Assembly: GCF_009649735.1 (NCBI RefSeq)
Contig: NZ_WJNH01000001.1
Location: 1-64,000, forward strand
Length of the DNA stretch: 64,000 nt
Source of the DNA: Salinibacillus xinjiangensis
GTDB lineage: Bacteria > Bacillota > Bacilli > Bacillales > Alkalibacillaceae
Direction: 5' to 3'
Positions 39,947-49,589 of this stretch are shown here, one piece after another. Made by a program: the position numbers and the translations under genes. The notes under the pieces are model-generated. The model did not search any database, was not told the origin of the DNA, and was given only the letters and a program-made list of their open reading frames with translations. Numbering within the stretch: the first letter of the stretch is position 1; each line of letters begins with the position of its first letter.

Positions 39947-40585
39947 TCACTTCCCTACAATCTTCAATAAATCCCGCATGTTTTCAAGCATATAGTCAGG
40001 CTCTAGTTTCTCTAACGTTTCGCGGCCTTTGATTGTCCATGCGACACCTGCTGTTGTCACGCCTGCATTTTTTCCCGCCAAAATATCGTGGGTATTGTCG
40101 CCTACCATAATCGCTTCGCTTGCGTTTGCATTTAGTTCCTTTAAAGCTTTATAAATCGGCTCTGGATGTGGCTTTTCGTGGTCTACATCATCTAAGCCAA
40201 TCACCACGTCAAAGTAGCCAGTAAGTTCGGTTACCTTTAGACCTCTTTTCGCCGTATCACCAACTTTTGTTGTCACAATCCCAAGCTGGTACCCGTCTTC
40301 CTTCAGCTGTTGAATCGTTTCAAGGACTCCCTCATAAGCCTCCACATAAGAATCGTGATGCTTGAGGTTGTGTTCGCGATAGGTTTCGACCATTTCATCT
40401 ACCTGGTCAGGTGCAACTGTTCCAAAGCTTTCCCAAAGAGAGGGACCAATAAAGGATAGGACATCCTCTCTTTTATATTGACCTGGTGCATACTGTTCCA
40501 ACGTGTGTAAAAACGAAGATATAATCAATTCATTTGTGTCAATTAATGTTCCATCTAAATCAAAGAGAAGTGTACGAATGCTCAT
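39947..40585 (-). CDS. ppaX: Pyrophosphatase PpaX (HAD superfamily)
   Basis: A 212-residue HAD phosphatase: motif [12 protein letters not shown] (9-19), motif [14 protein letters not shown], motif [16 protein letters not shown] and [16 protein letters not shown]. PpaX hydrolyses the pyrophosphate that HprK makes when it dephosphorylates HPr-Ser-P, which explains the shared operon. Its start overlaps the end of yvoD by 26 nt. Confidence 0.94.
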   Translation of the reverse strand: MSIRTLLFDLDGTLIDTNELIISSFLHTLEQYAPGQYKREDVLSFIGPSLWESFGTVAPDQVDEMVETYREHNLKHHDSYVEAYEGVLETIQQLKEDGYQLGIVTTKVGDTAKRGLKVTELTGYFDVVIGLDDVDHEKPHPEPIYKALKELNANASEAIMVGDNTHDILAGKNAGVTTAGVAWTIKGRETLEKLEPDYMLENMRDLLKIVGK

Positions 40586-41522
40586 GTGCTGTCGATTCCT
40601 TTCGTTTGTTGATTTCTACTCGTTTCCATATAAAACCGATTGTAGCTGTTAAAATAATAGCAGTGACTAGTCGGATGACTAATAGCGGCCATAATGGAAT
40701 GCCTAATGGTGCAAATACTAAGGTGTCCTCCACGACCGCATGACAGGACACAAGAAAAATAAGCACGAGGGTCATATCCTTTTTCGATATTCCATCCTCT
40801 TTAACTGCTTGAATCATCAATCCGGCTCCATAGGCAAGACCAATGGTTAATCCTGTTACAAGAGTCATCGACGCATTACGCTCTACGCCAATTATCTTTG
40901 TGAAAGGAGCAAGCCATCTTGACATTCTATCAAAGTGCCCACTTTCACGTAGCCATTGCATAACAATCATTAATGGTATGACAATTAATGCTAGCTGTAA
41001 AATGGCGATAAAGGCTGTTTCTAAGCCTAAATACGTAATCTCCCACCATGTTTGAGGGTCTGGCCCGCTACTAGAAATCATGCCATATTGCGCCATTTCG
41101 CCTCCACCCTGCCAAAATAAATTAATAATAATGGCAGAGAAGATGGCTAAGCCTGCTCTAACCCCAACAATGATCCACCACTTCACACCCACTTTGGCTG
41201 CTATGGAGGATTCTACTAATAGGTTGTGACAAAAAGAAAGCATAATAGCCATAATAAAGACTTCTTTTACTGTAAAATCAAAGGTAATGATGGCTCCAAT
41301 TCCCGCATATAGGTTTGAAAAATTCCCAAGTACTATAGGAACGGCCGCTTCTCCTGGGAGACCAAGGAGTTTCATAAAGGGCTCAAACCAACCAATGATA
41401 ACGGGAAAAAACGGTGTATGACTTACGATTGTGATAATGAGCGTAACAGGAAAAATAATTTTCCCTAGTGTCCACGCTAGCATTAATCCACTTTGTAATC
41501 CTCTTTTCAAAACTCCTGACAT
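40560..41522 (-). CDS. yvoD: Nucleoside recognition (Gate) domain membrane protein YvoD
   Basis: A 320-residue polytopic membrane protein with about eight hydrophobic segments and two Gate-type halves ([23 protein letters not shown] and [19 protein letters not shown]). It resembles spore maturation proteins SpmA/SpmB and the nucleoside-recognition family. Transport substrate unknown. Fourth-from-last gene of the hprK operon. Confidence 0.85.
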   Translation of the reverse strand: MSGVLKRGLQSGLMLAWTLGKIIFPVTLIITIVSHTPFFPVIIGWFEPFMKLLGLPGEAAVPIVLGNFSNLYAGIGAIITFDFTVKEVFIMAIMLSFCHNLLVESSIAAKVGVKWWIIVGVRAGLAIFSAIIINLFWQGGGEMAQYGMISSSGPDPQTWWEITYLGLETAFIAILQLALIVIPLMIVMQWLRESGHFDRMSRWLAPFTKIIGVERNASMTLVTGLTIGLAYGAGLMIQAVKEDGISKKDMTLVLIFLVSCHAVVEDTLVFAPLGIPLWPLLVIRLVTAIILTATIGFIWKRVEINKRKESTAHEHSYTSL

Positions 41523-41536
41523 TGGTCAACCTCCTA

Positions 41537-42367
41537 TCATGATATTACTTTTTTACCATTATAGCGTTTATCGGCATAGCCTTTTTTGCGTCGATAAGTC
41601 ATAATGATAATACTTACTACAATAATCAAAATGGAAATCAATTGAGCAACTCGAACCTCTGTGCCAGGTACATACAGGCTATCGGTACGTAAGCCCTCCA
41701 CAAAAAATCGCCCAACTGAGTAAGATATTAGATAGCTAAAGAAAATTTCCCCTCGACGTGGGTTTACCCTGCGCAGATAAAGTAGGAATACCAACACAAG
41801 AATATTCCAAAGCGATTCATATAGGAATGTCGGATGGTAGTAGGCACCATCAATATACATTTGATTCACAATGAAATCAGGAATCATTAAATTTTCAAGA
41901 AACTGGCGGGTTACTTCACCACCGTGGGCTTCCTGGTTCATAAAGTTTCCCCAACGACCTATTGCCTGACCTAAAATCAAACTAGGTGCCGCAATATCAG
42001 CAAGCTGCCAAAAGGAAACCTTTTGATATTTTGCGAAAAGGTATGCCGTTAGCACACTCCCAATGAGAGCACCGTGAATGGCGATGCCACCCTCCCAAAC
42101 GGCAAATACCTTCCACCACGGACCTCCCGCATAACGGTCCCATTCGAAAATGACATAATAAATGCGGGCAAACAAAATCGCAGCCGGAATCGCAAACACA
42201 AGTAAATCAACAAAAAGATCCTTTTTTAATCCTAAGCGATTCGACTCCCGAGTCGCTAACCAAAGCGCTAAAGCAGCACCGGTTGCGATGATGACCCCAT
42301 ACCAATAAATCGGCCAGTCACCAATCCAAATAAACACTCTGTCATAAGGCTGAATATTGAACAACAA
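41537..42367 (-). CDS. lgt: Prolipoprotein diacylglyceryl transferase
   Basis: A 276-residue integral membrane enzyme with seven hydrophobic helices that adds diacylglycerol to the lipobox Cys. Signature [14 protein letters not shown] (about 137-150); [11 protein letters not shown] and [11 protein letters not shown] also match. Its likely clients in this window include the GerC protein, the PBP and the 61.4-kb lipoprotein. The start is TTG (42365-42367) with AAGGAGAGGG upstream. Confidence 0.95.
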   Translation of the reverse strand: MLFNIQPYDRVFIWIGDWPIYWYGVIIATGAALALWLATRESNRLGLKKDLFVDLLVFAIPAAILFARIYYVIFEWDRYAGGPWWKVFAVWEGGIAIHGALIGSVLTAYLFAKYQKVSFWQLADIAAPSLILGQAIGRWGNFMNQEAHGGEVTRQFLENLMIPDFIVNQMYIDGAYYHPTFLYESLWNILVLVFLLYLRRVNPRRGEIFFSYLISYSVGRFFVEGLRTDSLYVPGTEVRVAQLISILIIVVSIIIMTYRRKKGYADKRYNGKKVIS

Positions 42368-42411
42368 TGTTTTTCCCTCTCCTTATACGTTTACTTTTAT
42401 ATTGAAAATGA

Positions 42412-43350
42412 TTATTCATCAAATCTTTCTTGGTCTGTCTCAATCATTTGTGTTAGGCGATTAGAAAACTCTTTGGCTGCGTTGATTCCCATTCGTTTCA
42501 GACGGAAATTCATTGCCGCTACCTCGATAATTACCGCCAAGTTCCGTCCCGGTCTTACCGGAATGGTTGCCTGTGGTAGCTCTACATCCATGATTTTCAT
42601 CGTATCTTCATCTAATCCTAAGCGATCATACTGTTTATCCTTATCCCACAGTTCAAGGTTAATCACAAGGGTAATTCGCTTATAATTTCGGACCGCCCCC
42701 GCTCCAAATAAGGTCATCACATCAATAATGCCAAGCCCACGAATTTCAAGCAGATGCTCAATAAGCGGCGGTGAGTTTCCGATTAAGGTGTCAAAATCCT
42801 CCTGGCGAATTTCCACACTATCATCGGCAACAAGTCGGTGTCCCCGTTTAACGAGTTCTAAAGCTGTTTCACTTTTCCCGACTCCACTTTGACCTGTAAT
42901 CAGGACGCCAACTCCATATATATCAACCAATACTCCGTGAATGGCTGTGAACGGTGCAAATTTGGTTTCCAAAAAGTTGGTCATGCGGCTAATGATGCTT
43001 GTCGTTTTCAACGGGGATCGCATAATTGGGACACCCGCGTCATTTCCGGCATTCAATAATTCCTCAGGGACATCCATCCCACGCGAAACCACAATACCTG
43101 GTGTAACATCTGTACAAAGCCGTTCCACACGGTCCCTTTTCATATCATCCGAAAGCTCATAAAAAAAAGATAGCTCCGTTTTACCTAATAATTGAATTCG
43201 ATCAGCTGCATAATGCTTAAAATATCCTGCCAATTCCATACCTGGTCGAGACAAATCACTTTTAATTACTTCTCGGTGAATGCCGTTTTCGCCTGCAAGT
43301 AATTCTAAATCGAATCGTTTAATCAAATCCTTAGTGCGTACCTTTGCCAT
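42412..43350 (-). CDS. hprK: HPr kinase/phosphorylase
   Basis: A 312-residue bifunctional enzyme that phosphorylates HPr and Crh on Ser46 and reverses it with phosphate. Walker [10 protein letters not shown] (153-161), His139-type residue in [22 protein letters not shown], the K/P-loop signature [20 protein letters not shown] and C-terminal [19 protein letters not shown]. First gene of the hprK-lgt-yvoD-ppaX-yvoF operon; start by AGGAGG. Confidence 0.98.
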   Translation of the reverse strand: MAKVRTKDLIKRFDLELLAGENGIHREVIKSDLSRPGMELAGYFKHYAADRIQLLGKTELSFFYELSDDMKRDRVERLCTDVTPGIVVSRGMDVPEELLNAGNDAGVPIMRSPLKTTSIISRMTNFLETKFAPFTAIHGVLVDIYGVGVLITGQSGVGKSETALELVKRGHRLVADDSVEIRQEDFDTLIGNSPPLIEHLLEIRGLGIIDVMTLFGAGAVRNYKRITLVINLELWDKDKQYDRLGLDEDTMKIMDVELPQATIPVRPGRNLAVIIEVAAMNFRLKRMGINAAKEFSNRLTQMIETDQERFDE

Positions 43351-43391
43351 ATCTATGTATGCCTCCTAATACGTCTCATTCACTTCTACTT

Positions 43392-43422
43392 ATTTTAGCA
43401 CGTTTTATGGTTATTTTAACAA
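43392..43422 (-). promoter_or_regulatory. Candidate hprK operon promoter
   Basis: TTGTTA (43417-43422), 19 nt, extended -10 TGC-TAAAAT (TAAAAT at 43392-43397). The spacer is long, so the -35 call is weak. Confidence 0.35.
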
Positions 43423-43506
43423 CTTTGGTGTTGAAATTATTAGGAAATGAGTAGAATGGGGTGGAATTGGTGGGTGCGGGGTGGTGAAATTGCTCCTGTG
43501 CTAGTG

Positions 43507-43868
43507 CGCTAGTGCGCTGACGTCGAATGCTGAAGTTTAACTTGGATTTGCTGAAAATTTATCTGGTAATGCTGAAGTTGGCGTGGTTTGCTGAAGGCAG
43601 GAGAACTTTTGCTAATGTTCGCGGTGATTATGCTAATGAACTTGTGTGGTTTGCTAAAGTTGATGGCGCTTTTGCTGAAGTTCGACTCCTCTTCTAGTGC
43701 ACTAGCGCCTTATGCTGAAGTTTAACCCGGATTTGCTGATGATTGATCTGAAAATGCTGAAGATGGCGTGGTTTGCTGAACAGGACTCCTATAAAACTAA
43801 AGAACTTATAAAGTTTACTAAAATACAATTAAATTATGCTAAAGGCGCACCCCCAAATGCTGAAGCAC
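43507..43868. repeat. 21-bp-period degenerate array, core TTTGCTGAAGTT
   Basis: The core TGCTGAA (or TGCTAAT/TGCTAAA) begins at 43528, 43549, 43570, 43589, 43610, 43631, 43652, 43673, 43713, 43734, 43755, 43774, then degenerate copies near 43795 and 43816, and 43837 and 43858. Steps are 21 bp, sometimes 19. The block 43528-43595 is duplicated at 43713-43780 (offset 185, 8 differences in 68). A GTGCGCTA microrepeat opens the array and returns as AGTGCACTAGCG at 43696. It lies between the hprK promoter and the yvlD terminator. Confidence 0.85.
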
Positions 43869-43902
43869 CACACACACGGCATACAAACCTAGCCATTAGA
43901 CA

Positions 43903-43930
43903 TTAAAAAAAGCAGGCTCATCACCTGCTT
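43903..43930 (-). terminator. yvlB-yvlD terminator
   Basis: AAGCAGG and CCTGCTT around a 7-nt loop, then TTTTTTT on the minus strand. Confidence 0.82.
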
Positions 43931-43942
43931 TACACTTCTTTA

Positions 43943-44305
43943 TTATTTCTTTTTAAACGTATCCGCCACAAGCTTCTGCAATAGTAAATTCAATACCGAA
44001 ATCACAATAGCTGCTAGAATGGCAACACCAAATCCATCGATAATGAAGGCATCACCAATAATCGACTGTGTAATCATTAGGGTGATCGCATTAATGACGA
44101 ATAGGAACAGACCCAATGAGAAAACGGTAATGGGCAACGTAAATAAGACGAGAATAGGTTTGACAATGACATTTAAAATGGACAAAATTAAGCTTGCTAA
44201 AACAGCAGTGACAAAGCCATCAATTTCAAAGCCATCAAATAGTTCCGCTACGGCGATTAAAGCAACAGCATTTAAAATAATCGATAGTGCCCAGTTTTTC
44301 AGCAT
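43943..44305 (-). CDS. yvlD: Phage-holin-family membrane protein YvlD
   Basis: A 120-residue small membrane protein with four hydrophobic helices and the family pattern ASLILSILNVIVKPILVLFTLPITVFSLGLFLFVINAI. DUF360/mycobacterial phage-holin IV family; the molecular role is unknown. Encoded 30 nt after yvlB. In B. subtilis the yvlABCD operon is under sigma-W envelope-stress control; no such promoter could be assigned here with confidence. Confidence 0.88.
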   Translation of the reverse strand: MLKNWALSIILNAVALIAVAELFDGFEIDGFVTAVLASLILSILNVIVKPILVLFTLPITVFSLGLFLFVINAITLMITQSIIGDAFIIDGFGVAILAAIVISVLNLLLQKLVADTFKKK

Positions 44306-44335
44306 ACAAATCGTCCTTTCCTAACACCTTTCTGT

Positions 44336-45445
44336 TTATTTTAAAGGATTTACTCTAACACTACCAGTTTTCGATTCCGCCTCTAAATAAAGGAAAGGGG
44401 TGCTCTCGACATTCGATTGGAAGTGTACTTGCTTTTTCAGCACTTCACTTTCACTTTTCATTACTTTGTGGTTTGGTAAATGGCACTTCACATTCCCAAT
44501 ACTGGATTTTAATTCTCCATCGATGGCTAGGTCAGCTGGGACATGTAAATGAATAGAGCCTGTAGTAGTTTTAAAGTAACCACTATGGGTAGCCATGCCA
44601 CGTAAATACCCTTGTATATTCCCATTCATCAGTTGGGAATCAATTTTCTTAAATTCTCCATCCACTTTAACAGAACCGTTCATCGTCTCGATTTCACACT
44701 TCCCACTTTTGACCCGTTCTAAACAGATGTTACTGTTCATGGACTCGATCTCCCAGTCCTCACCTTCAACCTGTTGCAAATGAATCTTCCCATTTGATGT
44801 TTTCACCTTTAGAGATGGAATTTGTAAATCCTTTAATGAGACAGGCCCATTAAACATTTTTATGGCCGAAGATTGATAGATATGATTTGGGAGAAAAATT
44901 TTAAAATCTGCCTTTATTTTTTTGGTGCCTAGCACGATATTTAGTCGATCATTATCCATCTGTACCTTTAGTCGCTTTAGCAATTCGGCACGAGCTAGAT
45001 CATAATTTTCAATTTTATATACCTTCGCCTGACATTCGATGCGAATTTCATTTTCATTCCAGGTCTGAACATCGACACTACCGTTATCTATTTCAATTTG
45101 AAACGAGGAAATAGGGGTCTCTTGATATTGAAATATGTGTGACACTTCCTTATAAGAGCCAAAATTGAAATCAAAATCAGCGTTTTTGATTTTCTTTACG
45201 GTGGAATCAATGAAATCAAATATCTTATCCTTTGTTGAATGTTTATGGGCGTCGTTTTGATCTTTTTGGTGCTGTTCCCCATTTTTCCAATCTACCTTGG
45301 TAGAAGGAAGATCACTTTGAATTTTTTTACCATTGGTCTGGGCTTTTTCCGCGTCATCTAAAGCATCAAGTAACTCGCTTGCCTCATCAGCTGAAAGCAT
45401 TCCTTCCTCAATCATCTTCAATATTCGCTTCCGTTCCTCTTCCAT
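44336..45445 (-). CDS. yvlB: DUF4097 beta-helix protein YvlB
   Basis: A 369-residue cytoplasmic protein. The N terminus (ERKRILKMIEEGMLSADEASELLDAL, 4-29) is the short SHOCT-like/LiaI-associated helix pair found in this family. A charged linker follows, then a repetitive DUF4097 domain from about 110 with recurring strands (IEIDNGSVDVQTWNE, VKTSNGKIHLQQVEGEDWEIESMNSNICLERVKSGKCEIETMNGSVKVDG, FKTTTGSIHLHVP). Function not defined; linked to envelope stress. yvlA and the PspC-like yvlC are missing from between and around the two genes. Confidence 0.85.
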   Translation of the reverse strand: MEEERKRILKMIEEGMLSADEASELLDALDDAEKAQTNGKKIQSDLPSTKVDWKNGEQHQKDQNDAHKHSTKDKIFDFIDSTVKKIKNADFDFNFGSYKEVSHIFQYQETPISSFQIEIDNGSVDVQTWNENEIRIECQAKVYKIENYDLARAELLKRLKVQMDNDRLNIVLGTKKIKADFKIFLPNHIYQSSAIKMFNGPVSLKDLQIPSLKVKTSNGKIHLQQVEGEDWEIESMNSNICLERVKSGKCEIETMNGSVKVDGEFKKIDSQLMNGNIQGYLRGMATHSGYFKTTTGSIHLHVPADLAIDGELKSSIGNVKCHLPNHKVMKSESEVLKKQVHFQSNVESTPFLYLEAESKTGSVRVNPLK

Positions 45446-45503
45446 TGCCAGTCTCCTTTCAAACTCTTCTACCCCATATACGATTCACACCAGTACCAGG
45501 TTT

Positions 45504-45562
45504 CACTTTAATGCTTTAAAGCATCTGGGGTCTGTCCCCCGCTCTTTTACAGTGGTAAAGTG
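45504..45562. repeat. Palindromic element with GGGGTCTGTCCCCC core
   Basis: CACTTTA ... TAAAGTG ends, inner GCTTTAAAGC, and the core GGGGTCTGTCCCC (45527-45539), one base different from the cores at 33439 and 392. It occupies the yvlB-bshB2 spacer. Confidence 0.7.
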
Positions 45563-45597
45563 TGAAAGTATAAAAAATCAGCGTGGTTAGACGCTGA

Positions 45598-46266
45598 TTA
45601 GTTGTTGAATTGCCATTGGTAGAATTCCTCGTGTTTGAATCTTTCCATGACATCCTCATATTGGCCCTTAAAATCGGGGCTTTGTCTCATTTTTTGGAAC
45701 ATGCCTTCAAATTGGGAACGGTGTGCTTGGATGGCGGCTACTTTGACATCAAATTCCGCCTCAACGTTGTTCACAATATCTGGTTTACCTAACGTTTCAT
45801 AGCGGTCATTGGTAATCGCCTGTGCCCACACCTCTGGTCGGTCTTCCGGGTCCATCTTGCGGACTGCCTCCACTGCAGCTGCTCCCATCGCATCGTGGTC
45901 TGGGTGAACGGCATGACCAGGGTAATGTGTAATGACAAGAGTAGGCTTTATGTCCTCTAAATACCCCTTCAAATGCTCGGCTATTTCATCACGGGATTCA
46001 AATTCTATCGTTTTATCGCGATAGCCTAGCATCTCCACATTCACATCTAAAATCTTACAAGCATCAAGCAGTTCTTTTTTTCTTATATCTGGAAGGGTTT
46101 CCCGATTGGCGAAAAACGGGTTACCCATATTGCGTCCCATTTCACCTAGTGTTCCACATAAATACGTCACAGGGACACCTTGGTTACGAAACTGTGTCAT
46201 CGTTCCTGAGCTCCCAAATGACTCGTCATCTGGATGTGGGTAAATTACAATAACATGTTTGTGCAC
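45598..46266 (-). CDS. bshB2: Bacillithiol biosynthesis deacetylase BshB2
   Basis: A 222-residue zinc LmbE/PIG-L deacetylase. Metal site PHPDDE (11-16) and HPDHDAMG later; LCGTLGEMGRNMGNP is typical for the BshB2 (YojG) branch, which removes acetyl from GlcNAc-malate in bacillithiol synthesis, partly redundant with BshB1. GTG start after GAGAGGAG. Downstream partner of yojF. Confidence 0.93.
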   Translation of the reverse strand: MHKHVIVIYPHPDDESFGSSGTMTQFRNQGVPVTYLCGTLGEMGRNMGNPFFANRETLPDIRKKELLDACKILDVNVEMLGYRDKTIEFESRDEIAEHLKGYLEDIKPTLVITHYPGHAVHPDHDAMGAAAVEAVRKMDPEDRPEVWAQAITNDRYETLGKPDIVNNVEAEFDVKVAAIQAHRSQFEGMFQKMRQSPDFKGQYEDVMERFKHEEFYQWQFNN

Positions 46267-46293
46267 TGCTATTCTCCTCTCTTTCCAGCCTTG

Positions 46294-46647
46294 TTAATAA
46301 CGAAAAGGATTTTCACTAATTTGTAAAGCAACCATCACTCTGCCTTCAGAATCATGCCCAGCCATCAGGAGCTGTCCGTCTTCGTTTAACTCCCAATCTG
46401 TAACCCCTTCCGCATAGATCCATCCCTTATCCATTTTTAAACCGACACGAAATGCATCACCAGCATCAACCAGCTTAGCCCGTGTATAACGCACTTCTGC
46501 ATTGCGAATAAACGCTCCCACATTGTAGGCATTACGGTCAAAATGCTTGGCATATGCCCCATTTGTCGTTTCCAAATGTATGTAAACATCGCGATTTGAA
46601 TATTGATCTAAGGCCTTTTGTACCTCATCTAGCTCAATAGCCTTCAT
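46294..46647 (-). CDS. yojF: YojF family protein (DUF1806)
   Basis: A 117-residue protein of the DUF1806 family (DVYIHLETTNGAYAKHF, GAFIRNAEVRYTRAKL, WIYAEGVTDWELNEDGQLLMAGHD). It always sits beside bshB2 and is thought to assist it, but its biochemical role is not established. The ATG at 46647 (MKAIELDEV) has GAGAGGAG upstream; the frame opens further at 46665. Confidence 0.9.
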   Translation of the reverse strand: MKAIELDEVQKALDQYSNRDVYIHLETTNGAYAKHFDRNAYNVGAFIRNAEVRYTRAKLVDAGDAFRVGLKMDKGWIYAEGVTDWELNEDGQLLMAGHDSEGRVMVALQISENPFRY

Positions 46648-46721
46648 TGTAAAATCTCCTCTCAAAAAAGGTCTTCATTCATAGCTTAGCGAACCCGCTC
46701 AAAAGATTCAATTCATCAATC

Positions 46722-49583
46722 TTAAGTGGTTACCTTTTCCTTTAAACGTTCTTCCATTCGCTCACGATCTCGTTCCAATACAGGCTTTAAATATTTACCT
46801 GTATAGGATGATGTATGCTCAGCAATTTCCTCTGGTGTTCCTGTAGCGACAATCGTGCCACCACCGTCTCCACCCTCTGGGCCAAGGTCAACAATATAAT
46901 CGGCCGTTTTAATGACATCTAGGTTATGCTCAATAATTAAAACTGTATCCCCATTATCCACTAATCGTTGAAGGACACTTAGTAGTCTTGCAATATCATC
47001 CACATGTAAGCCTGTTGTCGGTTCGTCTAAAATATAAAGAGACTTTCCATTCGAACGTCGGTGAAGCTCACTAGCCAGTTTTACACGCTGTGCTTCCCCA
47101 CCGGATAAGGTTGTTGCCGGCTGACCAAGCTTGACATACCCAAGTCCTACATCATAAATGGTCTGTAGCTTGCGCTTAATTTTAGGGATGTTCTCAAAAA
47201 ATTCTAATGCCTCTTCTATGCGCATTTCTAGTACATCAGCAATGTTTTTGCCTTTATACTTCACCTCAAGAGTCTCTCGATTATAGCGCTTGCCATGACA
47301 AACCTCACATGGCACATAGACATCAGGCAAGAAGTGCATCTCAATTTTAATGATTCCATCACCACGACAGGCCTCACAACGACCGCCTTTTACGTTAAAA
47401 CTAAAGCGCCCTTTCTTATATCCTCTAATCTTCGCCTCATTTGTTTGAGCAAATACATCACGAATATTATCAAACACACCCGTATAGGTAGCTGGATTGG
47501 ATCTTGGTGTACGTCCAATTGGTGATTGGTCAATATCGATAACTTTTTCTAAATGCTCAATCCCCTTTACCTGTTTGTGCTTACCAGGCTTAGCCTTACT
47601 TTTGTAAAGCCTTTGTGCGACCGCTTTATATAATATTTCATTAATTAGCGAGCTCTTACCTGAACCGGACACACCTGTTATCACATTCATAACACCTAGT
47701 GGAATCTTAGCATCTACATTTTTTAAGTTGTTTTCCTCAGCGCCAATCACCTCTAAAAAGCGCTTCTCCTCCACGCGACGTTCACGAGGTAATGAAATAA
47801 ACTTTTTACCGGATAAATATTGTCCTGTTAATGACTTTCTATTTTTCATAACCTGCTTAGGGGTTCCACTAGCGACGACTTCACCACCATGAGCACCAGC
47901 ACCTGGACCAATATCAATTAAATAATCAGCCGCAAGCATCGTATCCTCATCATGTTCCACAACGATTAACGTATTATCTAAATCGCGCATTTGTTGCAGT
48001 GTAGAAATTAACCGATCATTATCCCGTTGATGCAGCCCAATAGAAGGCTCATCCAATACGTATAAAACTCCTGTTAAGGCTGCCCCAATTTGTGTAGCCA
48101 ACCGAATCCGTTGAGCCTCCCCACCGGATAGCGTACCCGCCGAACGGGAAAGGGTTAAATAATCTAAACCTACATTTGTTAAAAAAGCTAAACGAGAAGA
48201 AATTTCCTTTAAAATCATATGGGCAATCTGCTTTTCTTTTTCTGTTAAGGTAAGTCCTTGGAAAAATCCACGTGCCTCTGTTACCGAAAAGTCCGTCACA
48301 TGACTAATATGCTTATCGTTAACCTTTACAGCCAAAGCTTCCTCACTTAATCGATATCCTTCACAGGTTGGACAAGGCTTTTGCGTCATGTACTTTTCCA
48401 TTTGCTCCCGAATCCAATCAGAAGTGGTTTCCCTGTAGCGGCGAGCCACGTTATTTAACACACCTTCAAAATAAATCTCATTTTCACGGATTTGTCCACG
48501 ATCATTTTCATACCGAAAATGAATTCGTTCTACCCCGCTTCCATAGAGGACCTTATCAAGCTTTTCTCGAGGAATATCTTTGACTGGCACATCCATGGAA
48601 ATATCATAATGGAAACACACACTTTTCAATAGCTGCGGATAATATTGTGAGCTTGTCGGTTCCCAGGGAGCAATGGCATGCTCTCGTAATGTTCGATCCC
48701 AATCAGGAATCACTAAATCAACATCAACCTCAAGATTTGTCCCTAAACCGTCACAGGTTGGACAGGCACCAAATGGACTGTTAAAGGAAAACATCCGTGG
48801 CTCCAACTCATCAATCGAAAAGCCACATACAGGACAGGCATGCTTTTCACTAAATAACAGCTCTTCTTCGCCAATCACATCTACTACAACTTTACCATCA
48901 CCAAGCTTCAGAGCCGTTTCCATCGAGTCACTTAGTCTTGAAACGACACTATCCTTCACGATGATTCGATCGATGACCACTTCAATCGAATGCTTTTTGT
49001 TCTTATCAAGCTTGATTTCATCGGTAACCTCATGCATCTCACCGTCAACACGGATGCGTACATACCCTTCCTTTTTCAGGTCCTCAAACACCTTAACGTG
49101 CTCACCCTTACGTCCTGAAATGACTGGAGCCAAAATTTGCAGCTTTGTCCGTTCAGGGTATTCCATAATGCGATCTACCATCTGTTCAACGGTTTGAGAG
49201 CTGATTTCAATGCCGTGCTTTGGACAATATGGACGTCCAATACGCGCATACAGTAATCGTAAATAATCATATATCTCCGTTACCGTTCCCACAGTGGAAC
49301 GTGGATTACGACTTGTCGTCTTTTGGTCAATCGAAATGGCAGGAGATAATCCTTCAATGGCATCGACATCAGGCTTATCCATCTGTCCTAAAAATTGTCT
49401 CGCATAGGCTGAAAGTGATTCTACATAACGTCGTTGTCCCTCTGCATAAATCGTGTCAAATGCCAAAGAGGACTTCCCAGAGCCTGAAAGTCCTGTCATC
49501 ACAACCAGTTTATTTTTCGGAATCTTTACGTCTATATCCTTCAAATTATGGGCTCTTGCCCCTTGCACTGTAATTGATTTCAT
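46722..49583 (-). CDS. uvrA: Excinuclease ABC subunit A
   Basis: A 953-residue damage sensor of nucleotide excision repair. Two ABC ATPase halves: Walker [15 protein letters not shown] (about 31-44) and [13 protein letters not shown] (about 636-648); ABC signatures [15 protein letters not shown] and [15 protein letters not shown]; zinc fingers CPVCGF...CPTCDG and CEACRGDG...CEVCHG. 6 nt after uvrB, in the uvrB-uvrA operon. Confidence 0.98.
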   Translation of the reverse strand: MKSITVQGARAHNLKDIDVKIPKNKLVVMTGLSGSGKSSLAFDTIYAEGQRRYVESLSAYARQFLGQMDKPDVDAIEGLSPAISIDQKTTSRNPRSTVGTVTEIYDYLRLLYARIGRPYCPKHGIEISSQTVEQMVDRIMEYPERTKLQILAPVISGRKGEHVKVFEDLKKEGYVRIRVDGEMHEVTDEIKLDKNKKHSIEVVIDRIIVKDSVVSRLSDSMETALKLGDGKVVVDVIGEEELLFSEKHACPVCGFSIDELEPRMFSFNSPFGACPTCDGLGTNLEVDVDLVIPDWDRTLREHAIAPWEPTSSQYYPQLLKSVCFHYDISMDVPVKDIPREKLDKVLYGSGVERIHFRYENDRGQIRENEIYFEGVLNNVARRYRETTSDWIREQMEKYMTQKPCPTCEGYRLSEEALAVKVNDKHISHVTDFSVTEARGFFQGLTLTEKEKQIAHMILKEISSRLAFLTNVGLDYLTLSRSAGTLSGGEAQRIRLATQIGAALTGVLYVLDEPSIGLHQRDNDRLISTLQQMRDLDNTLIVVEHDEDTMLAADYLIDIGPGAGAHGGEVVASGTPKQVMKNRKSLTGQYLSGKKFISLPRERRVEEKRFLEVIGAEENNLKNVDAKIPLGVMNVITGVSGSGKSSLINEILYKAVAQRLYKSKAKPGKHKQVKGIEHLEKVIDIDQSPIGRTPRSNPATYTGVFDNIRDVFAQTNEAKIRGYKKGRFSFNVKGGRCEACRGDGIIKIEMHFLPDVYVPCEVCHGKRYNRETLEVKYKGKNIADVLEMRIEEALEFFENIPKIKRKLQTIYDVGLGYVKLGQPATTLSGGEAQRVKLASELHRRSNGKSLYILDEPTTGLHVDDIARLLSVLQRLVDNGDTVLIIEHNLDVIKTADYIVDLGPEGGDGGGTIVATGTPEEIAEHTSSYTGKYLKPVLERDRERMEERLKEKVTT

Positions 49584-49589
49584 TTCAAT

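Noticed and set aside
43507-43868. CRISPR array
   Set aside because: Conserved words are only 7-12 bp, degenerate, and spaced 21 bp; real CRISPR repeats are longer and near identical, and there are no cas genes nearby.
43712-43906. 64-residue open frame on the plus strand
   Set aside because: It lies inside the 21-bp array; other units in the same array contain stops and frame-shifting 19-bp steps, and there is no ribosome binding site.
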